Shown in pieces: positions 26,065 through 34,127 of a stretch of DNA of 64,000 bases; within the stretch, counting starts at the first letter, position 1, and each line of letters opens with the position of its first letter. The position numbers were made by a program, and so were the translations under genes. The stretch comes from Selenomonas sp. AE3005 (GTDB lineage Bacteria; Bacillota; Negativicutes; Selenomonadales; Selenomonadaceae). Below the pieces are notes generated by a model. The model saw only the letters and a program-made list of their open reading frames with translations, had not been told where the DNA came from and did not search any database. The stretch lies in the NCBI RefSeq assembly GCF_000686945.1, contig NZ_JMME01000002.1:234111-298110 (forward strand), read 5' to 3'.

Positions 26065-26095
26065 TTGACTTGAAGTAAACTCCAAGTGCTAGTAT
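26065..26095 (+). promoter_or_regulatory. MerR-type promoter and operator of the carboxymuconolactone decarboxylase-cupin gene
   Basis: TTGACT (26065-26070) and TAGTAT (26090-26095) are 19 bases apart, the long spacing used by MerR-family activators. The spacer carries ACTTGAAGT-AA-ACTCCAAGT (26068-26087), a dyad with one mismatch, like sites of MerR regulators of the AdhR type. A near-identical site lies at 27059. Confidence 0.78.
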
Positions 26096-26120
26096 GAGTG
26101 TAAAGGATAAAGGAGGTACT

Positions 26121-26999
26121 ATGAAAAATAACAAGATAATCGCTGCAGTACTGGCAGCAGGAATGATGATGACGAATTTTGCATATACGGAGGCAGCTAT
26201 GACACAGACGAAAAAAGCAGTAAAGGTGACGCAGACCGCCGGCCGGCAGCTGTTAGGGGAATTTGCCCCGGACTTTGCCCGCTACAATGATGATATTCTC
26301 TTTGGTGAGGTTTGGTCGAAGAATGACATTTTATCTCTGCATGACCGCAGTATTGTGACCGTTTCGGCCTTGGTCGCCAGCGGCATGGTGGACAGCTCGT
26401 TGAAATACCATCTGCAGTCAGCCAAGAAAAATGGTGTGACTAAGGAAGAAATGGCGGAAGTCATCACGCAGCTTGGTTTCTATGCCGGCTGGCCTAAGGC
26501 CTGGGCGGCTTTTAACCTGGCGAAAGAGGTTTATAATGAGCCGTCCGCGAATAATAAAGCTGACAAAGGAAGTAATAATATGGATTTAGCAACTATCAAA
26601 GAAACCAGTATGTTCCCGGTGGGCGGCGAAAATGTCAACTATGCCCAGTATTTTGACGGCAAAAGCTACCTCAATATGATTTCCACGGAACAGGTGGTTA
26701 TTGGCAATGTAACCTTTGAACCTGGCTGCCGTAATCACTGGCATATCCATCATGCGGCTAAAGGCGGCGGACAGATGCTTTTAGTGACGGCTGGCCGTGG
26801 CTGGTATCAGGAATGGGGCAAGCCGGCACAGGAATTAAAGACCGGCGATGTCGTGCATATTCCGGCTAATGTCAAACATTGGCATGGTGCGGCCAAGGAT
26901 TCTGCTTTCCAGCATATCGCCATCGAAGTGCCGGGCGAAAACACTTCCAATGAATGGTGTGAGCCGGTAGCGGAAAATGAATATAACAAACTGCCGTAA
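26121..26999 (+). CDS. Exported carboxymuconolactone decarboxylase-cupin fusion protein
   Basis: This 292-residue protein has a signal peptide (KNNKIIAAVLAAGMMMTNFA then TEAA), a CMD/AhpD-like domain (about 45-135, with LHDRSIVTVSALVASGM and a helical end; no CxxC pair is visible), and a cupin domain (about 170-285) whose HWHIHH motif and later His can bind metal. Similar fusions sit in redox clusters of anaerobes. The start is ATG 26121, five bases after AAAGGAGG. It is transcribed from a MerR-type promoter and ends at a terminator at 27010. Probable role: periplasmic or lipophilic-stress detoxification; substrate unknown. Confidence 0.82.
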   Translation: MKNNKIIAAVLAAGMMMTNFAYTEAAMTQTKKAVKVTQTAGRQLLGEFAPDFARYNDDILFGEVWSKNDILSLHDRSIVTVSALVASGMVDSSLKYHLQSAKKNGVTKEEMAEVITQLGFYAGWPKAWAAFNLAKEVYNEPSANNKADKGSNNMDLATIKETSMFPVGGENVNYAQYFDGKSYLNMISTEQVVIGNVTFEPGCRNHWHIHHAAKGGGQMLLVTAGRGWYQEWGKPAQELKTGDVVHIPANVKHWHGAAKDSAFQHIAIEVPGENTSNEWCEPVAENEYNKLP

Positions 27000-27009
27000 G
27001 AGGTAAACA

Positions 27010-27042
27010 AAAAGAGCTTGCATGATTGCAAGCTCTTTTGGC
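27010..27042. terminator. Bidirectional intrinsic terminator
   Basis: AAAAGAGCTTGC (27010-27021) and GCAAGCTCTTTT (27028-27039) form a perfect 12-base stem around ATGATT. Confidence 0.88.
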
Positions 27043-27058
27043 TTTAAGGGGATTTTTC

Positions 27059-27089
27059 TTGACTTGAAGTATGCTCCAAGTGTTAGAAT
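27059..27089 (+). promoter_or_regulatory. Second MerR-type promoter, before the MBL hydrolase gene
   Basis: TTGACT (27059-27064) and TAGAAT (27084-27089) are again 19 bases apart. The spacer has ACTTGAAGT-AT-GCTCCAAGT, almost the same as at 26068. The two genes should share one regulator, which is not in the window. Confidence 0.78.
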
Positions 27090-27125
27090 TAAAAGCAACA
27101 TAGAAATTATTGGCAGGAGAATATA

Positions 27126-28250
27126 ATGAACAGAAGAACTTTTATCATGGGAGGTTTGGGAACCTTGGGCTTATTAACTGGCGGCGGTGTGCTGTTTACC
27201 CAGCGTCCGGAATTTGGCCGGCTGCCGCAGGGAGAACGCCTGGCACGGCTGGAGGCATCACCTCATTATGTGAATGGCAGGTTTCAAAATCTTGTCCCCG
27301 TACAGGTTATGAATGAACAAAATGGCGAAAACCGTTTTGTGGCTATGGCGAAATTCCTGTTTGGGGATAAGTCGCATTTATCTCCAAAGCAGGTGATGTT
27401 GTCCAAGAAAACGGATTTGCGCAGTTTGAATCAGCATGATGATGTGGTGGTCTGGCTCGGGCATTCCAGTTTCTTTATGCAGCTGGGTGGCTATCGCATT
27501 TTAATTGACCCCGTGTTCAGCCCCTATGCCTCGCCGCTGTTTTTTATCAACAAGGCTTTTCCGGGCAGCAATGTATATACTGCAGAGGATATGCCAGCGA
27601 TTGATGTATTGGCTATCTCCCATGACCATTGGGACCATCTGGACTATCCTACGATAATGGCGTTAAAGCCAAAGGTGAAAAATATTGTCTGTCCTTTAGG
27701 TGTGGGGGAATATTTGGAAGGCTGGGGCTTTGCGAAAGAATTGCTGCACGAAGAAGATTGGGACACGGAAATTAAATTGGCGGCTGATTTGTCTGTGCAT
27801 ATCCTGCCGTCACAGCATTTTTCCGGACGTTTTTTAACTGCCAATCCCACGCTTTGGTGTGGCTTTGCCTTTGTGACACCGCAGCGCAAGGTCTATTATA
27901 CCGGTGATGGCGGCTATGGTGAGCATTTTAAGGCCATTGGGAAGAAATTTGGTGGTTTTGACCTGATGCTTGGGGAAAATGGCCAGTACAACATGGCCTG
28001 GCATGCTATACACATGCTGCCGGAAGAAACCGCGCAGGCCGCGGTTGACGTGGGGGCCAGGCAGTTATTGCCGGCGCATGGCGGTAAGTTTGCCCTGTCC
28101 CGTCATCCGTGGCAGGAACCTTATCGGGAACTTAGTAAGGCCAGCCAGGGCAAGGGCTATCAGCTGTTAACGCCGGAGATTGGTGAACTGGCCTATATTG
28201 ACGGTCAAAAAAATGATTCATTTACCCCGTGGTGGGAAAACATGGAATAG
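27126..28250 (+). CDS. Metallo-beta-lactamase-fold hydrolase, possibly Tat-exported
   Basis: This 374-residue protein has the metal motif SHDHWDHLD (about residues 165-173), a later GDGGYG and a LLPAHGGKF His, the plan of NAPE-PLD/UlaG-like MBL hydrolases. The N terminus NRRTFIMGGLGTLGLLTGGG has an arginine pair before a hydrophobic stretch, so Tat export is possible, though the motif is incomplete. GCAGGAG lies upstream of ATG 27126. It is driven by the second MerR-type promoter. Its 3' end overlaps the convergent ogt-like gene by 29 bases. Confidence 0.82.
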   Translation: MNRRTFIMGGLGTLGLLTGGGVLFTQRPEFGRLPQGERLARLEASPHYVNGRFQNLVPVQVMNEQNGENRFVAMAKFLFGDKSHLSPKQVMLSKKTDLRSLNQHDDVVVWLGHSSFFMQLGGYRILIDPVFSPYASPLFFINKAFPGSNVYTAEDMPAIDVLAISHDHWDHLDYPTIMALKPKVKNIVCPLGVGEYLEGWGFAKELLHEEDWDTEIKLAADLSVHILPSQHFSGRFLTANPTLWCGFAFVTPQRKVYYTGDGGYGEHFKAIGKKFGGFDLMLGENGQYNMAWHAIHMLPEETAQAAVDVGARQLLPAHGGKFALSRHPWQEPYRELSKASQGKGYQLLTPEIGELAYIDGQKNDSFTPWWENME

Positions 28251-28728
28251 GTTTGGAGGAGAACGTAGGAATGGCAAGGCCCTGCTCTAGTTTTAGCAGG
28301 GCTTTTTTCATTTCGAGTCCCAGGGCATAACCGGTCAATGTGCCATTGCTGCCGATAACGCGGTGGCAGGGAATGATGATGGGCAGCGGATTAGCCCCTA
28401 CCGCCCGGCCTGTTGCCTGAAAAGCACGGGGCTTTTCGATAGCCTCGGCGATGTCCTTATAGGCAGCAGTTTTACCGTAAGGGATTTTGGCGATTTGGGC
28501 CCAGACTTGCTTTTGAAAAGTTGTGCCGATAAGTTCATACGGCAGGGAAAACTCTGTGCGCCTGCCGGCAAAGTATGCTTGCAACTGGGCAAAAACTTCT
28601 TCGCTAAGAGACGTCGGCTGATTGCGCACGTCCTGCTTAGGCACAAGGGTGATGAGGATAACTTTTCCGCCAGCAGTGCCAGTTTTGAGCAGGCCGAAAG
28701 GACTATTATAAAAGGCATATGTGACCAT
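28222..28728 (-). CDS. ogt: Methylated-DNA--protein-cysteine methyltransferase
   Basis: This 168-residue protein has the acceptor-Cys motif PCHRV (C121), the Arg-finger region (RAVGANPLPIIIPCHRV) and the YGKTAAYKDIA recognition helix of O6-alkylguanine transferases. It repairs O6-alkylguanine in one suicidal transfer. There is no N-terminal Ada domain, so it is the constitutive Ogt type. AAGGAG lies upstream of the start at 28728 on the minus strand. The C-terminal tail overlaps the end of the MBL gene; transcription of the two is convergent. Confidence 0.9.
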   Translation of the reverse strand: MVTYAFYNSPFGLLKTGTAGGKVILITLVPKQDVRNQPTSLSEEVFAQLQAYFAGRRTEFSLPYELIGTTFQKQVWAQIAKIPYGKTAAYKDIAEAIEKPRAFQATGRAVGANPLPIIIPCHRVIGSNGTLTGYALGLEMKKALLKLEQGLAIPTFSSKPIPCFPTTG

Positions 28729-28838
28729 AATAAGCTCCTTATGCTAAAAAGAATAGTAAATTTAACAAATCAATATAAAAGTATTATAATATATCAAGGG
28801 AAAAAGATAAATAATTCTAATTATAGGGAGGCTATCAA

Positions 28839-30761
28839 ATGAAGGGGTCTATGCGAAAAATGCTTTGCCTGGGACTGACAGCACTATCGATGGGGGTGCT
28901 GGTGCCGGGGACAGTGGCAGCGGAGAAGGCGTCTATCAGCTTGCCGCAGAAGATGGCGAATGGTGAAACGATTGAGGTATATTATCGTAAAGGCTTGCCT
29001 GTTTCGGCAGCGCGTGCCCGTGCTGCGGCATTAAAACAGGAAAAGATGGTGCTTAAAGCTGGTTCAATCCGCCGTGAAGGTTCCAAGCCGCTAACCTGTG
29101 ATATTTTGTTTGAAAAGGACGTACCGGTCACCTTGCGTGATGGTACGGTTATCTATACGGATATTTTCCGGCCGGTAGACGAGGCCAAGCACCCGGCCAT
29201 TATGGCGTGGAGCCCTTATGGCAAGGAAATCGGCGGCCAGTGGCTCGACGATGTGCCGGGACGGGCTGGGGTGCCGCAGCTGGCAACTTCCGGGCTGGAA
29301 AAATTTGAGGCTCCTGACCCAGCTTACTGGGTGGCGCAGGGATATGTCATCATCAATCCCGACAGCCGCGGTGCCTATCATTCGGAGGGCAACTTAAACT
29401 ACTGGGGCAGTCAGAATTCTAAAGATGGCTATGATACGATTGAATGGGCGGCTAAGCAGCCCTGGTCAAATGGCAAAATCGGCATGTCTGGCAATTCCTG
29501 GCTGACAGTTTCGCAGTGGTTTATTGCCGGCGAACAGCCGCCGCATTTAGCAGCGATTGCCCCCTGGGAAGGTTTTGTTGACCATTTCCGTGAAACGGCC
29601 AATCGTGGGGGAATTCCGAATCCCGTATTCCCGGAGGGGATATTTGAAACTTTTGCCAGCAAGAATTACATTGAGGACCAGCCGCGTATGGTGGTGACGC
29701 ATACGCTTTTGGATGCCTACTGGCAGGACAAGATTGCCAAACTGCAGAATATCCACATACCGGCTTATGTCGTGGCCAGCTTTACCAATCCGGTGCATAC
29801 GCACGGCACCTTTGCTGGTTTCCGTCAGATTCCCAGCAAGGATAAATGGCTGCGCGTCCACAACACCAATGAATGGGCAGATTACTACCAGCCGGAACAT
29901 GTGGAGGACTTGCGCAAGTTCTTTGACCATTACTTAAAAGGCGTGGACAATGACTGGGAAAAGACGCCGCGCGTGCGCCTGTCGGTGCTTGACCCCGGGC
30001 ATAAAGACGTAGTGGACAGAGTCGAGCAGGAATTTCCACTGGCCAGAACGCAGTACAAAAAGCTGTATTTGACAAGTCAAAAAACGCTGGCCGGGGATAA
30101 AGAAACGCAGGAACAGACTATCAGTTACGATACGCAGGCCGAACGGCCGGCGGCCAACTTTGTGCTGACTTTTGACCAGGATACGGAACTGACCGGCTAT
30201 ATGAACCTGCATACGTATGTTGAGGCAGACGGCGCTGATGATATGGAACTGCAGGTGACAGTGCAAAAACTCGATAAAGATGGCAAGGCTATCGTTGACA
30301 AGATGACGCACATGCCCATTGTTGCCGAAGGGTACCTGCGCGTGTCTCAGCGGGCTTTGGATAAGGAAAAATCCACGCCTGCCGAGCCGGTTTTAAAACA
30401 TACCCATGAGGATTTACTGAAAAAAGGCGAGATTGTGCCTGTGGATATTGGTATCTGGCCCATGGGCATGAAATACCATGCCGGTGAAAAGCTGCAGTTG
30501 ACCATAGCGGCTTACCAGCCGCCCAAGGCCGACAGCGTGCCGCCTTTTGGCATAGCAAAGATTGCCGTCCCCGCCGAGGGATATACCTTTATGCCGGGCG
30601 AGAAACCGGCCATGAAAACTTTAGGCGGCAACCATACAGAAGTCCCTCACCCGGAACTGGCTGTCAAAGCACCGGCTGCCCGCAACAAGGGAAAACACAT
30701 TATCCATGTTGGCGGCAAATATGAAAGTTATCTTCTGGTGCCAGTGGTTCCGGAAAAATAA
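28839..30761 (+). CDS. Secreted CocE/NonD-type serine hydrolase
   Basis: This 640-residue protein has a signal peptide (about residues 1-30, ending VAAEKA), an alpha/beta-hydrolase domain with the nucleophile in GMSGNSW (Ser about 216), and the beta-sandwich C-terminal domain of the X-prolyl dipeptidyl-peptidase/cocaine-esterase family. The conserved DVTLRDG-type entry appears as VTLRDGTVIYTDIFRP. An acyl-ester or amide substrate outside the cytoplasm is likely; it cannot be named. GGGAGG lies upstream of ATG 28839. A terminator follows at 30781. Confidence 0.85.
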   Translation: MKGSMRKMLCLGLTALSMGVLVPGTVAAEKASISLPQKMANGETIEVYYRKGLPVSAARARAAALKQEKMVLKAGSIRREGSKPLTCDILFEKDVPVTLRDGTVIYTDIFRPVDEAKHPAIMAWSPYGKEIGGQWLDDVPGRAGVPQLATSGLEKFEAPDPAYWVAQGYVIINPDSRGAYHSEGNLNYWGSQNSKDGYDTIEWAAKQPWSNGKIGMSGNSWLTVSQWFIAGEQPPHLAAIAPWEGFVDHFRETANRGGIPNPVFPEGIFETFASKNYIEDQPRMVVTHTLLDAYWQDKIAKLQNIHIPAYVVASFTNPVHTHGTFAGFRQIPSKDKWLRVHNTNEWADYYQPEHVEDLRKFFDHYLKGVDNDWEKTPRVRLSVLDPGHKDVVDRVEQEFPLARTQYKKLYLTSQKTLAGDKETQEQTISYDTQAERPAANFVLTFDQDTELTGYMNLHTYVEADGADDMELQVTVQKLDKDGKAIVDKMTHMPIVAEGYLRVSQRALDKEKSTPAEPVLKHTHEDLLKKGEIVPVDIGIWPMGMKYHAGEKLQLTIAAYQPPKADSVPPFGIAKIAVPAEGYTFMPGEKPAMKTLGGNHTEVPHPELAVKAPAARNKGKHIIHVGGKYESYLLVPVVPEK

Positions 30762-30780
30762 ATGAGCGAAAAAGATTGTT

Positions 30781-30825
30781 CGCTAAAAAAGGCTTGGCAC
30801 AAAGTGTCAGGACTTTTTTAGCGTT
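30781..30825 (+). terminator. Terminator after the CocE-like gene
   Basis: CGCTAAAAAAG (30781-30791) pairs with CTTTTTTAGCG (30813-30823), and a smaller GCAC/GTG helix sits inside. A second GCGAA/TTCGC hairpin lies just upstream. Confidence 0.75.
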
Positions 30826-30840
30826 AAGGTATACTGCGTT

Positions 30841-31035
30841 CAGTCTTTACTACGCTACGGCTTGCCGCTTGCTGGTGATGACCTAAGTAAAAAGCGTAAA
30901 AGTCTGGTGGGAATTACGGCACTAGGGTATGTGTGCAGTTTTGGCGGCTTTACGATATTGGTTTCCTATATGCAAAGGAAAATCTGCCTATGGATGGTTC
31001 GCCGCTGAAAAAAGAGGAAAAAAATAATAAATAGC
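30841..31035 (+). pseudogene. Frameshifted tail of a membrane transporter
   Basis: Two frames together read as the end of a permease: RYGLPLAGDDLSKKRKSL and on to TILVSYMQ in one frame, then KENLPMDGSPLKKEEKNNK with a stop at 31035 in another. The shift lies near 30970. No start or upstream part remains. Confidence 0.6.
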
Positions 31036-31073
31036 AAAGTAGTAACTGTGATTATATTTTGGAGGTAAGAAAG

Positions 31074-31478
31074 ATGGACGTAGTAAGTGCAAGAGCTGAA
31101 AAAGCTGTGGAGTACAAACATAACCGTTGTAATTGTGCACAGGCTGTGCTGATGGCCTATGAAAAGGAACTGGGCAGGCCCACAGAGGATATCTTGGCGA
31201 TGGGTTCCGGCTTTGGTTCTGGCATGGGCGGCATGGAAGGAACTTGCGGCGCGTTATGTGGGGCGGTAATGGCATTAGGCCTGCTCAATAAATCCGATAC
31301 GCCTAGCAAGATGATTGCGAAAGATATGCTGCAGGAATTCAAGGAAATGTCCGGCGGGGGGACAATCTGCCGGGAGTTAAAGGGCATAGACACCGGGAAA
31401 ATGCTCTGCGACTGTGACGACTGTGTGCGTCACGGTGTGCTGGTGTTGGAAAAGAAATTGGCAGTCATTAATGGCTGA
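31074..31478 (+). CDS. C_GCAxxG_C_C family protein
   Basis: This 134-residue protein has the Cys pattern of this family: CNCAQAV near residue 22, GTCGALCGAVMALG near 60, an ICREL Cys near 95 and CDCDDC near 112. Members are thought to be redox or metal proteins that occur in anaerobes; no function is proven. The start is ATG 31074, eight bases after GGAGG. It is followed by a strong terminator into whose downstream side a 608-bp repeat is inserted. Confidence 0.85.
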   Translation: MDVVSARAEKAVEYKHNRCNCAQAVLMAYEKELGRPTEDILAMGSGFGSGMGGMEGTCGALCGAVMALGLLNKSDTPSKMIAKDMLQEFKEMSGGGTICRELKGIDTGKMLCDCDDCVRHGVLVLEKKLAVING

Positions 31479-31503
31479 GCCAGGTGAAATATTCTCTTAT
31501 AGT

Positions 31504-31538
31504 AAAAGTCCGCTGACGAAATTCAGCGGACTTTTATT
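31504..31538 (+). terminator. Terminator next to foldback repeat copy 1
   Basis: AAAAGTCCGCTGA (31504-31516) and TCAGCGGACTTTT (31523-31535) form a perfect 13-base stem. The repeat starts 4-6 bases later. Confidence 0.9.
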
Positions 31539-32150
31539 ATAAATTGCAGTTTGACAGTTAATTAGTTCTTAAAAGTATCCCGTTCATACGTGCATGGGGT
31601 TCACGGGGGAGTAATTTTTCTGCCTCCGCTGAACGACACACCTCGGAAAATAGCACTGTCCAGTTACCTGCGCCGGGCAGGCCAACGGCGCTCCTTTCAG
31701 CGTAGTTGCTTAGCGATTGACTACAGTGTGCCGGCCTTCGCTGCGCTCAGGCAGTCGCTCCCTGCATAAAAATCACTCCCCCGTTCGCCCCTAGCCACGG
31801 CCTTTACAATTGCCACGAACTCGTTGCTCCCGTTACAAGAACATCGATGTTCTTGTTCCCTGTCACTGCGAAATAATTCTTTTAAACGGACGACGCTTAG
31901 GGCGGAGGTGGTGATGCTTTTCGCAGCGGAACGACTGTCCGAACAAAGTGAGGACTGGCCCACAAACTATAGTCGCTGGACACCTTGATGAATAATCGCG
32001 CCGCTGGCCTGCCCGGCGCAAGGCTGCTAAAAAGCCCAGTCGTTTGCTGGTGGGACATTTAGTGTAGCAGCGAAAAGTATTACCACCTCCACCTCGATGA
32101 GCTGTAACAAATAAAAATAAGCAGGCACTAACTGTCAAACTGCAATTTAT
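31539..32150 (+). repeat. 608-bp foldback repeat, copy 1 (complete)
   Basis: The 22-base ends 31539-31560 and 32129-32150 are perfect inverted repeats (AAATTGCAGTTTGACAGTTA core). Inside are long imperfect pairs: 31604-31623 with 31764-31783 (CGGGGGAGT core), 31901-31924 with 32070-32093, and a GC-rich 22-base pair 31670-31691 with 31998-32019 that links the two halves. A perfect 22-base palindrome lies at 31835-31856. No protein frame is credible. Copies 2 and 3 are at 56350 (inverted) and 63531. It is a MITE-like or foldback element without a transposase. Confidence 0.88.
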
Positions 32151-32192
32151 CTTTATGGCGTAAACAGGATTTTATATTGGCAGGGCGAAATA

Positions 32193-32221
32193 AAGTCATA
32201 TACAAGTCACATAGGGATAAT
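32193..32221 (+). promoter_or_regulatory. Direct-repeat operator and -10 of the two-component operon
   Basis: AAGTCATATAC and AAGTCACATAG (32193-32203, 32204-32214) are tandem 11-base repeats, the spacing bound by OmpR-type regulators, directly followed by GATAAT (32216-32221) as -10. The same motif precedes the peroxidase gene at 34054. Confidence 0.72.
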
Positions 32222-32265
32222 AAAATTTACATAAGATGCGATTTTCTATGTAAAGGGGGCAGCCT

Positions 32266-32949
32266 ATGTTTTCAATATTAGTAGCGGAGGATGACAGAAA
32301 TCTCAACCGCATGATTTGTGCAAAGCTGAAACAGGAACAGTATAATGTTTTTCCGGCCTTTGATGGGCAGGAGGCGCTTGACATTATGGAGCGGGAGCAT
32401 ATTGACCTCGTTATCAGCGATGTGATGATGCCCCGTATGGACGGACTGGAACTGACGAGTGCCCTGCGGGGGGCGAAGATGGATTTGCCAATTTTGATAA
32501 TCACGGCTAAAGGCCAGATGGAGGACATGGAAAAAGGATTCCGCGCCGGGACGGATGATTATATGGTAAAGCCTATCCAGCTGCGGGAACTTATGCTGCG
32601 TGTGGGGGCACTCTTGCGTCGGGCGCAGCTGCTGAGTGAAAAACGGTTAACGATTCGCAGTACGGTGCTTGATTATGCATCTTTGACGGTGCAGACCGGC
32701 GATAATACGGACACTCTGCCGCCTAAGGAATTCTATCTGTTATTCAAGCTGCTCAATCAGCCGGGCAAGATTTTTACCCGGCAGGAACTGTTAGATGAGA
32801 TTTGGGGCGTAGATAAGGATACGGACAGCCGCAATGTCGATGCCCATATCAAAAAACTGCGTCATCGCTTTGCCGATAATCCCGACTTTGCCATTGAAAC
32901 AGTGCGGGGCTTGGGGTATAAGGCCGTGTTTAAGGAAGAAACAACATGA
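32266..32949 (+). CDS. OmpR-family response regulator (HssR-like)
   Basis: This 227-residue protein has a receiver domain with acidic pair ED at 8-9, phosphoacceptor D52 (ISDVMMPRMDG) and K102 region (MVKPIQLREL), then a winged-helix DNA-binding domain (about 130-225, ending TVRGLGYKAVF). The segment TLPPKEFYLLFKLL is like HssR of heme-sensing systems. AAGGGGG lies upstream of ATG 32266. The stop overlaps the kinase start (ATGA). It probably binds the 11-base repeats at its own promoter and at the gpx promoter. Confidence 0.9.
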   Translation: MFSILVAEDDRNLNRMICAKLKQEQYNVFPAFDGQEALDIMEREHIDLVISDVMMPRMDGLELTSALRGAKMDLPILIITAKGQMEDMEKGFRAGTDDYMVKPIQLRELMLRVGALLRRAQLLSEKRLTIRSTVLDYASLTVQTGDNTDTLPPKEFYLLFKLLNQPGKIFTRQELLDEIWGVDKDTDSRNVDAHIKKLRHRFADNPDFAIETVRGLGYKAVFKEETT

Positions 32950-34019
32950 AGAAACAGTTTATTTTGCCGTTGCGGCTTTATCATAGCCTGACCACCTTGC
33001 TCACCCTGGCCTTGTGCTGTGGCGTGTCCAGCCTGTTGGTCTATCTGTTGGACAGCCTGACGGGGCTGCAATTGGAACTGCCGGTGGCACTCATTATCTG
33101 CAGTTTGCTAACGATTGTTTCCGGGGCGTTGCTGCTGGCCTGGGAGGCCGGTTTTTACATTCGTCCGGCGCAGTCAGTGGTAGAGGCCACCGGGCGTATC
33201 GCCAAGGGGGATTTTGCTGTGCGTGTGCCACCACCAGAAGATTTTGTAAGTACGGCAGAGGGTGTGCAGCTTATAGATAATTTCAACCGCATGGCCAAGG
33301 AACTGCAAAGTATTGACCATATGCAAAAAGGTTTTACGGGCAGTGTATCGCATGAATTCAAGACGCCGCTTTCTTCCATTGTCGGCTTTTCGGAAATCTT
33401 GTTGGAGGGCGGTCTGACCGAGGAAGAACGACGGGAATATACAGGGCTGGTGCATGAGGAGGCTCTGCGGCTTTCGCGATTGGCGGAAAATCTTTTGCGT
33501 TTATCGCGGCTCGATGCCCAGGCTATTGTCATGCGTCATGAAGATATTGCCGTAGACGAGCAAATACGGCAGTGTGTGATTTTGCTGGCTGAGCGATGGG
33601 AGGTCAAAGATATTTCTTTTGCCATTGATTTGCCGCCCCTGCAGATTGAAAGCGACCCGGATTTGACTAAGCAGGTGTGGCTGAATCTGATTGACAATGC
33701 AGTGAAGTATTCAGGAGAGGGCAGCACCATACATATATCAGGAGAACTGGCATCAAATTCCATCTGCGTGTGCATTCGTGACGAAGGTATGGGAATTCCT
33801 GCAGATAAACAGGCGCATATCTTTGAACGCTTTTATCAGTGTGATGAATCCCATCAGGAAAAAGGCCATGGACTGGGGCTGTCCATTGTTAAACGTATTT
33901 TGGAACTCCTGGGCGGTCAGATTGACTGTCAAAGTCAGCCGGGCAAGGGAACGGAAATGACAGTTGCCCTGCCGCTTGACAGTGGCAAGTCCTGTGTGCT
34001 CGCCATATCGTCAAAATAG
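32946..34019 (+). CDS. Sensor histidine kinase paired with the HssR-like regulator
   Basis: This 357-residue protein has two membrane helices (about 15-36 and 45-66) with almost no extracytoplasmic loop, a HAMP region (about 70-122), the phosphoacceptor H136 in SVSHEFKTPL, and an ATPase domain with N-box NLIDNAVKYS and GLGLSI. A short loop suggests sensing within the membrane, as in intramembrane-sensing kinases. It overlaps the regulator gene by four bases. Confidence 0.9.
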   Translation: MKKQFILPLRLYHSLTTLLTLALCCGVSSLLVYLLDSLTGLQLELPVALIICSLLTIVSGALLLAWEAGFYIRPAQSVVEATGRIAKGDFAVRVPPPEDFVSTAEGVQLIDNFNRMAKELQSIDHMQKGFTGSVSHEFKTPLSSIVGFSEILLEGGLTEEERREYTGLVHEEALRLSRLAENLLRLSRLDAQAIVMRHEDIAVDEQIRQCVILLAERWEVKDISFAIDLPPLQIESDPDLTKQVWLNLIDNAVKYSGEGSTIHISGELASNSICVCIRDEGMGIPADKQAHIFERFYQCDESHQEKGHGLGLSIVKRILELLGGQIDCQSQPGKGTEMTVALPLDSGKSCVLAISSK

Positions 34020-34053
34020 ATTTTTTACAAAAAGGTTGTAAAAAATCGAATAA

Positions 34054-34087
34054 AAGTCACATAGAGGTCACAATTGGTCATTATAAT
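34054..34087 (+). promoter_or_regulatory. Response-regulator boxes and promoter of the peroxidase-rubrerythrin genes
   Basis: AAGTCACATAG (34054-34064), AGGTCACAATT (34065-34075) and a third GGTCA at 34076-34080 stand in tandem and are followed by a perfect TATAAT at 34082-34087. No -35 is needed if the activator replaces it. The first box is identical to one at 32204. Confidence 0.75.
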
Positions 34088-34127
34088 CAAAAGCGTGTTA
34101 GAGATTGAGATCAGAGAGGAGATAAGG

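Noticed and set aside
31721..31963. An 80-codon frame repeated in all three foldback copies (also 56535-56777 and 63711-63959)
   Set aside because: It lies inside the non-coding repeat, has no ribosome binding site, and the copies differ by many amino-acid-changing substitutions. It is kept open only because the DNA is conserved.
31539..32150. Group II intron
   Set aside because: Location behind terminators is like group IIC introns, but there is no GTGYG-type 5' end, no recognisable domain V and no reverse transcriptase; the ends are inverted repeats instead.
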